Origin: Okapia johnstoni
Taxonomy: Eukaryota; Chordata; Mammalia; Artiodactyla; Giraffidae
Assembly: GCA_024291935.2 (NCBI GenBank)
Contig: CM044312.1
Location: 74,977,001 to 75,041,000, forward strand
Direction of reading: 5' to 3'
DNA length: 64,000 bases
In this document: positions 33,673 through 45,436 of the stretch, in pieces
How positions within the stretch are numbered: position 1 is the first letter of the stretch
Layout: each line of letters opens with the position of its first letter
Notes under the pieces: generated by a model
Databases searched by the model: none
The model's input: only the letters and a program-made list of their open reading frames with translations
What the model was told of the DNA's origin: nothing
Program-made: the position numbers and the translations under genes

Positions 33673-34798
33673 CCAATTGTAGAACTGCCTCAAATTCACA
33701 ACATTCAATCCACAGCAAAGATCCACTTCCTCCAAGCTTTCCTGAATCACCTAATGTAAGCCCCAATTTTGTAATGCATTCCCCACTCATTCTCACTGAA
33801 ACTTACCCACAGTTCTCCCTAGTGTGCATTTTTCCCTGTTGCAAAGATAACCACCCTCCCCAAACTTGTTCAACCACAGATGTATTTGTGGTGGTCTTGG
33901 GCTATTAAGCACTGACACTTGTCCTCTGTTTTTCAGTATTGAGCTGTTTTTATCAGTGGACCATTGACTTGCCAAAGACCAACAGAGGCACTTACTGATT
34001 AAAATGAAACCAAGTTTATTAGTCCTACTGCAGAACCCCTGCTTGATAGAATCTTAGTACTACCTTAAAGTGAAAAATTTAGGGGAAGAAATTTATAAGG
34101 TTTTAGGGCCTCGGCTATGTGATTTTAACGTGGCTCTTGCAAGGTGAAGAACTTGTTGGGACTTGGCTGAGTTTATGGCATAGTAATTTTGGATTGATAC
34201 ATACAAAAAGATGCAGCTCTTAAAATGAACCTTGAACAAAGCTTTTTGTTTTGATAATTATGCCATTTTAATTTATTCTTTGTTATCTTTTAGGAGCAAA
34301 TATTTCCAGGATCTAATATTTAAATTGCATTTACTTGTCCTCAGTGTTATTTAGCACAGGGACAAGGAATTAAATAGGTTTCAAATTTTCAAATCATTCT
34401 ATCATGATCCTTACTGCTAGTTGTAGGTAATGATGCACTTAACAGGACCGTCAAATTTCACTTTTAACATGGATTCAATCTGTTATCTTGCTAAAGAGGA
34501 TTGACCTAACCCTAGTTACCCTGTATTTAACTTGTATTTACATCTCTTTCCACTTCTCTCATTTCCTACTATTATCATAGGGTCCTATAAAAATGTAGCA
34601 GGTGAAAACACAAAGGAAAAGTTCTTAATCTCTTCTTTTTTGGGCAGGATCTTGGTCTCAAGATCTTGGTCTCAAGATCTGAGTTGTGAGTACACTTCTC
34701 CCATCTAAGTTGTGAGTACATTTCTCCCTGGGCAGAGCACACATGTCCTGTTTCTTTTGAGGAATACTATTAAAAATCCTTCCAAGGGGCAGCATTTT
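33673..34798. other. Mostly unassigned; local tandem duplications
   Basis: 33700-33850 has faint L2-like wording (CTTCCTCCAAGCTTTCCTGA). GATCTTGGTCTCAA is repeated in tandem at 34648-34675. AGTTGTGAGTACA(C/T)TTCTCC occurs at 34682-34701 and 34708-34727. Confidence 0.45.
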
Positions 34799-34824
34799 AA
34801 AGAATTACCAACATCCGCAAATTA

Positions 34825-36910
34825 ATGAATGTAATTCACCACATTAACAAATTGAAAGATAAAAACCATATGATTATCTCAATAGATGCAGAAAAAGCCT
34901 TTGACAAAATTCAACATCCATTTATGATAAAAACTCTCCAGAAAGCAGGAATAGAAGGAACATACCTCAACATAATAAAAGCTATATATGACAAACCTAC
35001 AGCAAACATTATCCTCAATGGTGAAAAATTGAAAGCATTTCCCCTAAAGTCAGGAACAAGGCAAGGGTGCCCACTTTCACCACTACTATTCAACATAGTT
35101 TTGGAAGTTTTGGCCACAGCAATCTGAGCGGAAAAAGAAATAAAAGGAATACAGATAGGAAAAGAAGAAGTAAAACTCTCACTGTTTGCAGATGACATGA
35201 TCCTCTACATTGAAAACCCTAAAGATTCTACCAGAAAACTACTAGAGCTAATCAATGAATATAGTAAAGTTGCAGGATACAAAATTAACACACAGAAACC
35301 CCTTGCATTCCTATACACCAATAATGAGAAAACAGAAAGAGAAATTAAGGAAACAATACCATTCACCATTGCAACAAAAAGAATAAAATACTTAGGAATA
35401 TTTCTACCTAAAGAAACAAAAGACTTATATATAGAAAACTATAAAACACTGATGAAAGAAATCAAAGAGGACACAAACAGATGGAGAAATATACCGTGTT
35501 CATGGATTGGAAGAATTAATATAGTGAAAATGAGTATACTACCCAAAGCAATCTATAGATTCAATGCAATCCCTATCAAGCTACCAATGGTATTTTTCAC
35601 AGAACTAGAACAAATGATTTCACAATTTGTATGGAAATTTAAGAAACCTCGAATAGCCAAAGCAATCTTGAGAAAGAAGAATGGAACTGGAAGAATCAAC
35701 CTGCCTGACTTCAAGCTCTACTACAAAGCCACAGTCATCAAGACAGTGTGGTACTGGCACAAGGATAGAAATATAGATCAATGGAACAAAATAGAAAGCC
35801 CAGAGATAAACCCACGCACCTATGGACACCTTATCTTCGACAAAGGAGGCAAGAGTATACAATGGAGAAAAGACAATCTCTTTAACAAGTGGTGCTGGGA
35901 AAACTGGTCAACCACTTGTAAAAGAATGAAACTAGAACACTTCCTAACACCATACACAAAAATAAACTCAAAATGGATTAAAGATCTAAACGTAAGACCA
36001 GAAACCATAAAACTCCTAGAGAAAAACATAGGCAAAACACTCTCCGACATAAATCACAGCAGGATCCTCCATGACTCACCTCCCAGAATATTGGAAATAA
36101 AAGCAAAAATAAACAAATGGGACCTAATTAAAATTAAAAGCTTTTGCACAACAAAGGAAACTAGGAGCAAGGTGAAAAGACAGCCTTCAGAATGGGAGAA
36201 AATAATAGCAAACGAAGCAACAGGCAAACAATTAATCTCAAAAATATACAAGCAACTCCTGCAGCTGAATTCCAGAAAAATAAACGACCCAATCAAAAAA
36301 TGGGCCAAAGAACTAAACAGACATTTCTCCAAAGAAGACATACAGATGGCTAACAAACACATGAAAAGATGCTCAGCATCACTCATTATTAGAGAAATGC
36401 AAATCAAAACCACAATGAGGTACCATTTCACACCAGTCAGAATGGCTGCTATCCAAAAGTCTACAAGCAATAAATGCTGGCGAGGGTGTGGAGAAAAGGG
36501 AACCCTCTTCCACTGTTGGTGGGAGTGCAAACTAGTACAGCCACTATGGAGAACAGAGTGGAGATTCCTTAAAAAAACTTGGAATAGAACTGCCATATGA
36601 GCCAGCAATCCCACTGCTGGGCATACACACCGAGGAAACCAGAATTGAAAGAGACGCTTGTACCCCAATGTTCATCGCAGCACTGTTTATAATAGCCAGG
36701 ACACGGAAGCAACCTAGATGTCCATCAGCAGACGAATGGATAAGGAAGCAGTGGTACATATACACAATGGAATATTACTCAGCCATTAAAAAGAATACAT
36801 TTGAATCAGTTCTATTGAGATGGATGAAACTGGAGCCCATTATACAGAGTGAAGTGAGCCAGAAAGAAAAGCACCAATACAGTATACTAATGCATGTATA
36901 TGGAATTTGA
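34825..36910 (+). pseudogene. L1 ORF2 C-terminal two-thirds (reverse transcriptase to Cys-rich end)
   Basis: This is the ORF2p fragment that, in intact elements, primes and reverse-transcribes L1 RNA at the cut chromosome. The frame runs from 34825 and shows RT motifs [29 protein letters not shown] and FADD (35185-35196). The Cys-rich end [18 protein letters not shown] lies near 36475-36530. One stop, TGA at 35125-35127, interrupts an otherwise continuous frame to 36600. A run of seven A at 36571-36577 then shifts the frame. The last part continues one frame over (36668-36910, [15 protein letters not shown]) to the normal L1 stop. The endonuclease and the start of RT are absent, so it is not functional. 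Confidence 0.93.
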
Positions 36911-37117
36911 AAGATGGTAATGGTAACCCTATATGTGAGACAGAATAAGAGACACAGATGCATAGAACAGTCCTGTGGACTCTGAGGGAGAAGGTGAGGG
37001 TGGGACGTTCTGGGACAATAACATTGAAACATGTATATTGTCATATGTGAAGCAGAACACCATTCCATGTTCTATGCATGGGACGGATGCTAAGGGATGG
37101 AGCACTGGGATGACCCA

Positions 37118-37168
37118 GAGGGATGGGATGGGGAGGGAGGTAGGAGGAGGGCTCGGGAGGGGGAGCAC
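37118..37168 (+). other. G-rich tract in the L1 3'UTR (possible G-quadruplex)
   Basis: Runs of three or more G recur (GGGATGGGGAGGGAGG, GAGGGCTCGGGAGGGGG). Such tracts are a known property of mammalian L1 3'UTRs. The folding is inferred. Confidence 0.6.
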
Positions 37169-37309
37169 AATGTGAACCCATGGCTGATTCATGTCAATGT
37201 ATGGCAAAAACTACTACAATTTGTAAAGTAATTAGCCCCCAACTAAAATAAATAAATTTATTAAATAAATAAATAAAATCTGAAAGGAAAAAAAAAAAAA
37301 GAATTACCA

Positions 37310-37586
37310 TTTAACAGCCTCACATCCTCCATCCTATGGTTATAATTAAAATTTTCTCATATTGAAATAACAGCCTATTTGACAATGTGGGACATCTCCT
37401 ACCAACTAAAATCTCCTTTTTAAAAAAATTCTAAACAAGACTAAAAACCTTTCAATATGCATTGTCTTATGATAATGTGTCAAAGTTATATCCTCTTAAT
37501 AGCAAACCAGTGTGGCCTTCATTCAAGGCAGGAGCTCTTCTTTCTGTTCTACAGCTTTCAATTTTACCAAATCCCTATAATAGGTG
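37310..37586. other. No recognised feature
   Basis: Nothing identified. Confidence 0.5.
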
Positions 37587-37699
37587 GAGCTAGCACCACA
37601 TGGCTTATAGGATCTTAGATCCCTGACTAGGGATTGAACCTGTGCTCCTTCCAGTGGAAGTATGAAGTTTCAACCACTGGACTGCCAGGGAATTCCCTG
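37587..37699 (-). mobile_element. CHR-type SINE fragment, antisense
   Basis: CATGGCTTATAGGATCTTAG, CCTGACTAGGGATTGAACC and CACTGGACTGCCAGGGAATT. Confidence 0.8.
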
Positions 37700-37827
37700 A
37701 AAGAGCCCGTTTCAAGTTTCATCAAGGAGGGAGTCTTTGTCAGTATGCAAAATGAAGACAGTAGAGAAAGGTAAGAGGAGTGAGGTGGTGGGAGGGAGTA
37801 GGAGGGAAGATGTTACTGTATTAAAAT

Positions 37828-38315
37828 GTCAGCCATCTGTAAGAAGATAAAATTTGCCAAACTGTATCTTCTGCTTTAGCTCCTCTCTGAAGCAACTAGA
37901 TAACAGGATCTGCTGCACATTCCCTGAGTTATTTTATAGGTGTGAAACTCTGCCCCTCCCCCACCCCCACCAGATGGAAGATGTGAACTATGTGATGACC
38001 ATCAGCACATAGCTGCTAGAACTTCTGGTACCCAAGAATTGATAGTGTTAACCCCTGAGACACTGCCTTGTTACCTCGCCATCCATCAATCAGAGAATTG
38101 TGAACGAGCTGATCACATGTCACATGACACCTTTCCTTCACCTGGCTTTTTAAAATGCTTTACTGAAACCCTTCAAGGAGTTTGGGGGTCTTGGGGCAGG
38201 AGCCACCCACCTCCTTGTATGGTTCTGCAATAAATTTTTCTCTGCTCCCAACTCCAACCTTTCAGTTTGTTTGATTTCACTGTGAGTTGGACACATGAAC
38301 TTGTGTTTGGTGACA
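37828..38315 (+). mobile_element. Solo LTR of an endogenous retrovirus (ERV1/BTLTR type)
   Basis: It has an LTR-like plan: TG start, GAAACCCTTCAAGGAGTTTG, a polyadenylation signal in TCTGCAATAAATTTTTCTC, and the end CACATGAACTTGTGTTTGGTGACA-type terminus with final CA. No second LTR or internal gene is adjacent. The 3' boundary is clearer than the 5' one. No exact 4-bp duplication was found. Confidence 0.65.
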
Positions 38316-38394
38316 AAGTCATATCTCATAAGAGAGTTTTTTGTCAGAAGAAACAGCCAGAAAAATGTTTAAGGATCATTCCCAGCATGTTAGA

Positions 38395-38480
38395 AAACTT
38401 GCAAGAAAGCCAGTGTGGCTTGAGCAGAGTGAGCAAAGGAGAGAGGAGTGGGAGCAGTAATAGAAGTGATTTCTTCACTT
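38395..38480 (+). repeat. Fragment of the unassigned ancient repeat
   Basis: AAGAAAGCCAGTGTGGCTTG and AGCAGAGTGAGCAAAGGAGA match a block of the same repeat class as 19880-21620 and 45955-46145. Confidence 0.45.
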
Positions 38481-38644
38481 GTTTGCTTCTAGAGTTAGTA
38501 ACTTATCTGATCAAATTTTTCTATTTAAAAATTCACTTCCATGAATAACAATAGCCACATGAATATAGAAATTATTTTGACATTTCTTATTCTTTATAGT
38601 AACGCTAATGATAAATGGCATTTATATTATTAACCATGTTATTC

Positions 38645-40470
38645 CATGATAAACGGATCTTATTAGGAGTTATAAAAGATAAATGGACAAGATCCAATTA
38701 TATTGTGCTTATGAGAGACTCACTTCACTTTTAAGGACACACACAGACTGAAAGTGAAGGGATGAAAAAAGGTACTCCACCTAAATGGAAACCAAACAAA
38801 AGCTGAGGGTGTATACTTATAAAAGACAAGATAGACTTTAAGACAAAGACTAATAAGAGACAATGAAGGTCATTATATATTTAAAATGACAAAAGGGTCA
38901 ATCCAACAAGAGGATGTAACATGTGTAAATATTTATGCACCCTAAAAGGAGCAACTAAATATATAATATTAATGAACCAAAGGGGAAAAGGACAGCAATA
39001 CGTTAATAGTAGGGGACTTCAATACTGCACTTTCATTAACAGATAGATATATAATATCCAAACAGAAAATCAACAAGGAAACATTAGACTTAAATAACAT
39101 GTTAGACCAAATGCACTTAACATACATTTACACACTGTTCCATCCAAAAGCAATAGAATACTTATACTTCTAATTTACACATGGAATGGTCTCTAGTATA
39201 GATTATGTATTAGGCCACAAAACACATTTTAATGAATTTAAGAAAGTTGAAATCGTATCAGGCATCTTTCCCAATAGTAATGATGTGAAACTAGAAATCA
39301 ACTACAAGAAGAGAACTAGAAAATTCACAAATATGTGGAGACTAAATAGAGTTGTACTGAACAACCAGTGGGTCAAAAAGAAAAAAAAAAATATTTTGAG
39401 ACAAGTGAAAGTGGAACTACAATATACCAAAAACTTACTGGAAGCAGCAGTAGCAGTTTAAGAGGGAAATTTATAAGGATAAACACTTACATGAAGAAAA
39501 AAGACAATCTCAAGCAAATAACATAACTTTGCATTTCAAGGAACTTGAAAAAAGAGAAACAAAGACAAAAGTTAGGATAAGGAAGAAAATAACAAAGATT
39601 AGATAGAAATAAATGAAACTGAGACTAAAATGACGACAGAAAAGATCAATGAACCTAAGAGTTGGTTCTTTGAAAAGATAAACAAAATAGACCTTTAGCC
39701 AGACTCATAAGGAAGAAAGAGGATTCAAATAAAAGCAGAAATGAAAGAGAATATGTTACAACTGATACTAAAGAGACATAAAGTCTTATAAGAGACTACT
39801 ACAAAAATTATATGCCAACAAATTGGACTGTCTAGAAGAAATGGATAAATTCCTAGAAACATACAACCTACTAATACTGACTGATGAATTAAAAGAAAAT
39901 CTGAGGATACCAGTTATTAATAAAGAGGTTGAATCAATAGTCAAACACCACTCCCAAAACAGAAGTCCACACCCAGATGGTTTCACTAGTGAATTCTACA
40001 AAATATTTAAAGAAAAATTAATACCAATCTTTCTCTTACCAAAAAGAGGAGAGGAGACAACACTTCCAAACTCATTCTATGATACCAGGATTACTCTGAT
40101 ACTAAAGCCAGATAAGGACTGTAAAAGGAAAGAAATGTACAGGCCAATATCCCTGATGAATATGGATATATATAAATGTTTCATATGGGGCCCTTATTTC
40201 CTTAAAAATATTTTATTTCTTTCTTTATTCATTCATTCATTTATTTGGCTGCATGGGGTCTTAGTTGCAGTACATGGGATCTTGCAGCATGTGGGATCTA
40301 GTTCCCTGACCAGGGATGGAACCCTGGCCCCTTGCATTGGGAGTGTGAAGTCTTGGCCACTGGACCACCAGAGAAGTCCTGGGGCACTTATGATTAAAGC
40401 TAATACCAGTATTAAAAAAAAAGAAGAAATTAATTTTGAAAAATCCAATCTCAGAGTTAAACGTTAAATG
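38645..40470 (+). pseudogene. Old L1 ORF2 remnant (endonuclease C-terminal half to RT start)
   Basis: It is a decayed L1M-type ORF2. Endonuclease wording is visible as GGGGACTTCAATACTGC near 39013 and in the frame 39186-39461 (SIDYVLGHKTHFNEFKKVE). The RT start is in the frame 39823-40467 ([26 protein letters not shown]), which the CHR SINE at 40198 disrupts. Stops and frameshifts lie between the pieces. The copy is older than the L1s at 34811 and 46155. Confidence 0.85.
40198..40380 (-). mobile_element. CHR-type SINE, antisense, inside L1, with target duplication
   Basis: TTCATTCATTCATTTATTTGG, GTTCCCTGACCAGGGATGG and CACTGGACCACCAGAGAAGT. It is flanked by GGGGCCCTTAT (40187-40197) and GGGGCACTTAT (40381-40391). 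Confidence 0.93.
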
Positions 40471-41214
40471 GATAAATTACCAAGTTCTAAAAGGAAAGTC
40501 CAAGGCAATGAAAAACATCCTGAGACCCCTCCTCCTGCTCGCATTATGGAATCTCCGTTAATTTTGACTAGTTTCAGATTTAGGTTAAGTTTTTCTGGTG
40601 ATTAGTGCTATCTAGTGGCATCTCTTGGTATAGCACACAAAAGTTTTAAAACTGTAGATGTATCATCTTAAGAAAAGATAATTTGTCAAACTGGTGTAAA
40701 AGGAACAGAAATCATAGGTGCATTGGCAACACATAATAATTAACTAAACCACTTAAAGTTTGTTAAAATATTCCAAAGGTAATAGGACATTTTTCCTCTA
40801 AGCAATTTTCATCCAGTTAGGTTTGAGGAGTGTCAAGGAACCTAAGACAGAAGGTTATATCACCACCTTGAGGTAAAACAACTGCAAAAATGAAGATTTT
40901 CTATTGATATATTTGAATTGATATTTATATGCATCACTAACATATACATTAGAATTTTTGGACAGCTTACTCAGTCCCCATTTTAGACTCATGAAATTAG
41001 AATTTTTCAGGTTAGGACTCTGAAAAATTATTTTTTATAAAAATCTACCCCCTAGAGATTACTATCCTGTTACCCCATGAAACATAGCTGTAATTCAAGT
41101 ATAAAACCTAATTATTATAAGATACAGCATTAAAAAGATCAGATAAGTAAAAATCCCTATTGATCTAAAGCGTTGATTCTTATACCTGCAGAGGGTAGCA
41201 GTAATTGTATTTAA
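40471..41214. other. No recognised feature
   Basis: AT-rich, unassigned. Confidence 0.5.
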
Positions 41215-42295
41215 GAAATGACTATGCCAAAGCCTTTGATTGTTTGGATCACAACAGACTATGGAAAATTCTTAAAGAGATGGGAATACCAGACCACCTG
41301 ACCTGCCTCCTGAGAAATCTGTATGCAGGTGAAGAAGCAACAGTTAGAACTGGACATGGAACAACAGACTGGTTCCAAATCAGGAAAGGAGTATGTCAAG
41401 GCTGTATATTATCACCCTGCTTATTTAACTTATATGCAGAGTACATCATGCAAAATGCTGGGCTGGATGAAGCACAAGCTGGAATCAAGATTGCGGGGAG
41501 AAATATATCAATAACCTCAGATAGGCAGATGACACCACCCTTATGGCAGACAGTGAAGAAGAACTAAAGAGCCTCTTGATGAAAGTGAAAGAAGAGAGTG
41601 AAAAAGTTGGCTTAAAGCTCAAAATTCAGAAAACTAAGATCATGGCATCTGGTCCCATCACTTCATGGTAAATTGATGGGGAAACAATGGAAACAGTGAC
41701 CAACTTTATTTTTTGGGCTCCAAAATCTCTGCAGATGGTGACTGCAGCCATGAAATTAAAAGACGCTTGCTTCTTGGAAGAAAAGTTATGACCAACCTAG
41801 ACAGCATATTAAAAACAAGAGACATTACTTTGCCAACAAAAGTCTGTCTAGTCAAAACTATGGTTTTTCCAGTAGTCATGTATGGATGTGAGAGTTGGAC
41901 TATAAAGAAAGCTGAGGACCGAAGAATTGATGCTTTTGAACAGTGGTGCTGGAGAAGACTCTTGAGAGCCCCTTGGACTGCAAGGAGATCCAACCAGTCC
42001 ATTCTAAGGGAAATCAGTCCTGAATACTCATTGGAAGGACTGATGCTGAAGCTGAAAATCCAAGACTTTGGCCACCTGATGTGAAGAACTGACTTGTTTG
42101 AAAAGACTGGGAAAGATTGAAGGCAGGAGGAGAAGGGGATGACAGAGGATGAAATGGTTGGATGTCGTCACCAACTCAATAGACATGAGTTTGAGTAAGC
42201 TCCAGGAGTTGGTGATGGACAAGGAAGCCTGGCGTGCTGCAGTGCATGGGGTCTCAAAGAGTCGCACACGACTGAGTGACTGAACTGAACTGAAT
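41215..42295 (+). mobile_element. BovB, 5'-truncated, sense
   Basis: It starts in the RT (GACTATGCCAAAGCC) and ends CTGAGTGACTGAACTGAACTGA. The frame 41205-41567 shows DYAKAFDCLDH and GCILSPCLFNLYAEYI. A 2-bp insertion (AATATATCAATAACC, near 41505) then shifts the frame before the YADD site, whose Tyr codon is itself changed (AGATAGGCAGATGAC). The later frame 41713-42084 is the RT C-terminal region. It is inactive. Confidence 0.93.
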
Positions 42296-42309
42296 GACAG
42301 GACAGTGAG

Positions 42310-42395
42310 CACTGAGTCACTGTATGTAAAACACCTCACATGGTGCCTGGCACAAAATAAGGCCTTAGATAATGTTAGCTGTTATAACTGTATTT
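42310..42395 (+). mobile_element. MIR 3' end, sense
   Basis: CTCACATGGTGCCTGGCACA and GATAATGTTAGCTGTTAT are typical MIR wording. It lies directly behind the BovB. Confidence 0.65.
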
Positions 42396-43190
42396 TAGCA
42401 TCATTATCACAGAGTGATTTCTATTCTCATAATTTATGTATCATTTAAGAAAATTCAAATAATAGTAAAAAAAGAGAAATTCATTCACAATAGATATCTA
42501 AGTTCTACAGTTATCAAAGCTGTACAGAAATTAAACTGTGAAACAAAAATAAGCTGCAATCATACTTTTTATAAATCTTGAACACTTTTGAATTTTTTTT
42601 TTTACTCCAAAGAGTTAGACTACCACCTTGTGGCAAAACGACTGTAGAGCAAACAACCATTTACCAGCTTGTACCTTAGTCATCATGGAGTAAAAAATCA
42701 TTCATAAAAGTAAGGAAACAGGTGTAATTCTGCAAATATTGGTCAATAATATAAATATGTGAATGGATAAACGAACAAACAAGCAAACTCATCCTTAAAC
42801 ATAGAAGTAAAATTGAGAAACACAATTCTCATTTGAAAATTGCAAATCTTTTAGAGATAGGAAGCTGCCAACTTACTGTCTTGTCAGGTGTTCAAGCTGT
42901 GCTGGACCCACAGAGCGAAGTGACGAGCCAAAAATCGAGCCTTGAAGAGTCAGCGATGTCACGTTACTGGGTGTCTGGTCCAGGTTAGAGGCAGCTCCCG
43001 CCACATCTCAGATAACTCACTGGAGGTAGGACAGTGGGCAAGTGTGTCAGCCAATTGATGCTCACCATAGCACATCTGCAGATAGGTATGTTATACACAG
43101 AAGGGACATTCCTGAAACCCTAAGAATGTTTTTAAAATCCTCATACAAAAATATTTCAGAGTAATTTGACATGGAATCCCATCTTTCTAG
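42396..43190. other. No recognised feature
   Basis: Unassigned. 42890-43020 is less AT-rich than its surroundings but has no frame. Confidence 0.5.
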
Positions 43191-43406
43191 GGCTTCCCAG
43201 GTGGCATTAGTGGTAAAGAACCCACCTCAAATACAGGTGACGTGGGTTCGATCCCTGGGTCAAGAAGATCCCCTGGAGAAGGGCATGGAACTCCACTCCA
43301 GTATCCTTGCCTGGAGAATCCCATGGACAGAGAAGCCCGGCAGGCTACAGTCTATAGGGTCACATAGAGTCAGACATGACTGAAGCGACTTAGCACGCAT
43401 GCACGC
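43191..43406 (+). mobile_element. Bov-tA SINE, sense, with target duplication
   Basis: GGGCTTCCCAGGTGGCATTA to GAAGCGACTTAGCACGCATG. It is flanked by CATCTTTCTA / CTATCTTTCTA. Confidence 0.93.
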
Positions 43407-44039
43407 CTATCTTTCTACCTCCCCTTCCCAATTTGACCATTTTCAAAATGATGGGATAATTGATTCAGAATGTCAGCACAACTTTCATAAGATTTTATTT
43501 ATTTAGATTATTTCACTCTTGCTGTTTGATATGAATGTTTGAAAAATCAAACATTTATCTAATCTTCCACAAATGTGAAACATATCACAATTTATTTCTC
43601 CTCTGACAATTTTTACCAGCTCAAGTGTAGCTTCTACTGCTTACCGGCTTCTTCTGACTTGATGAAATTAATTTTAAAAAGCCATTTTATCTAAAATAAG
43701 CAATTGCTTATAAGATCAGAATTTTCCTATTTTTTTCTTTAGTGAAAATTCCCTCAACTCACCTTGACATTTCCTATTTAATTTTCACCCACTGTTATAC
43801 AATTATCACTCTGTTAACATATACACCCAAATAATGGTTTCCTTAATTTACTTTAGCATGCTAATAATTAACTGAACACTACTCATGAATGTAGGGATGA
43901 GGAAGGGAACATTTACAAATACAAATTTCTGAATTTAGAACTATGATAGTTCATAGAGTAACATAATTAGAAAAAAATTTTTTCATTAAAAAATGTATCT
44001 TAAAAAGTAAATACAGGAAGGTTAAACCTAGTAAGAACA
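43407..44039. other. No recognised feature
   Basis: AT-rich, unassigned. Confidence 0.5.
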
Positions 44040-44265
44040 TGAAAAAGGAAATACTGTATAGCATAGGGTGCTATATTCAATATCTTACAATAACCTATAA
44101 TGGAAAAGAATCTGAAAAGGAACATATGTATTATGTTCTTTTATAAATATATATAAAACAATATTAATATATGTATATATAAAACTAAACCATTCTGCTA
44201 TACACCTGAAACTAATACAACATTGTAAATTAACTATACTTCTATAAAAAATAAAAGTATATTAC
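44040..44265 (+). mobile_element. L1 3' terminus, sense
   Basis: ACTGTATAGCATAGGGTGCT, TAATGGAAAAGAATCTGAAA, ACACCTGAAACTAATACAAC and TTAACTATACTTCTATAAAA. Confidence 0.88.
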
Positions 44266-44332
44266 AGACATTAAAAATAACATGAAAGACTCCTAGCTCT
44301 TATATTTGGTTATGTGATGATACAAGACTTCA

Positions 44333-44552
44333 GGGCTTCCCTTCTGGCTCAGTGGTACATAATTCACTTGCCAATGGAGGAGACGTGGGTTCAATTCCTG
44401 GTTTGGGAAGATCCCCTGGAAGAGGAAATGGCAACCCACTGCAGTACTCTTGCCTGGGAAATCCCATGGACAGAAGAACCTGGTGGGCTACAGTCCGTGG
44501 GGTCGCAAAAGAGTCGGACAGGACTTAGCGACTAAATGACAACAACAACAAG
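44333..44552 (+). mobile_element. Bov-tA SINE, sense
   Basis: GGGCTTCCCTTCTGGCTCAG to GACTAAATGACAACAACAAC. Confidence 0.93.
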
Positions 44553-44870
44553 GCTTCAACAAAGCTTATTCCTCAACAAGAATGCACTAAGCCACGCACA
44601 TATACTGCTCAAATTGTACCTTAAAAATGTGGTCTTTAATGAGCTTCTCAAATGGGAAGAAGAAAAAAATGTTATGGGAACAATTCAGTGCATCAGTAGC
44701 AACTGTGAGGAGATTTAGAGATGGGAGAGGTTACTTTTTGAGTGTAGTATCACCCCCTGCTACTAACTCATCTCTTCTTGATAATCACTACTCAACACAG
44801 TGTGACCCCTCTCACTGTCTAGAAGTTCCCTCATTCTTGTCTATATTGACAGCCTCTTACCTGGTTACTG
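44553..44870. other. No recognised feature
   Basis: Two short frames (44536-44718 and 44627-44917, plus) lack motifs. Confidence 0.45.
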
Positions 44871-45072
44871 TTAGTCACTCAGTCGTGTCTGATTCTTTGC
44901 GAGCCCATGGTCTGTAGCCCACCAAGCTCCTCTGTCCATGGAGTTCTCCAGGCAAGAATACTGGAGTGTGTAACCATTCCCCTTTCCAGGGGATCTTCCT
45001 GACCCAGGGATCAAACTCAGGTCTCCTGCACTATAGGCAGATTCTTTACCATTTGAGTCACAAAGGAAGCCT
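44871..45072 (-). mobile_element. Bov-tA SINE, antisense, with target duplication
   Basis: TTAGTCACTCAGTCGTGTCT to TTTGAGTCACAAAGGAAGC. CTGGTTACTG flanks it at 44861-44870 and 45073-45082. Confidence 0.95.
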
Positions 45073-45180
45073 CTGGTTACTGAAATAGGATGAAAAACTG
45101 TTGTTTCCTCTACTCTTCTAAGTTCTTGACTGAGACTCCTTTGACAAGAGACAGGTTGACAAGAGAAAAGCATACAAATT

Positions 45181-45421
45181 GGGACTTCTCTAGTGGTCCA
45201 GTGGTTAAGAATCCACCTACCAATGCAGGGGATGTGGGTTCAATTCCTGGTTGGGTAACTGTGATCTTAGCAGTAGGACAGCTAAGCCAGCACACCACAA
45301 CTACTGAGCCCACAAGCGTCAACTAGAGGGAAGCCTGCACACTGCAAGGAAGATCTCACATGCCACAACTGAGACCTGACACAGCCAAATAATTTTTTTT
45401 TAAAGCAAACCTTTAAAAAAA
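45181..45421 (+). mobile_element. CHR-type tRNA-Glu SINE, near full length, sense
   Basis: GGGACTTCTCTAGTGGTCCA with the box-B-like GTGGGTTCAATTCCTGG, then CACAACTACTGAGCCCACA, TGCCACAACTGAGACCTGAC and an A-rich tail. The 15-bp duplication AAAAGCAT(A/G)CAAATT lies at 45166-45180 and 45422-45436. Confidence 0.95.
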
Positions 45422-45436
45422 AAAAGCATGCAAATT

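Larger units (their letters stand above)
34811..37297 (+). mobile_element. L1 (Bovidae type), 5'-truncated, with target duplication
   Basis: It starts in the RT of ORF2 and ends in a poly(A)-like tail (AATAAATAAAT and a run of A). It is flanked by a perfect 12-bp duplication AAAGAATTACCA at 34799-34810 and 37298-37309. The 3'UTR has a purine-rich G tract at about 37120-37165. The near-open ORF2 tail and intact duplication indicate a fairly recent insertion. Confidence 0.95.

Noticed and set aside
35197..36600. 467-aa open frame as a host gene
   Set aside because: It is plainly L1 ORF2 (FADD just upstream, Cys-rich end), inside a 5'-truncated insertion.
40530..42700. Similar phrases CACCACCTTGAGGTAAAACAA (40853) and ACCACCTTGTGGCAAAACG (42625) as a duplication
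   Set aside because: The similarity is confined to about 20 bp and the flanks do not match.
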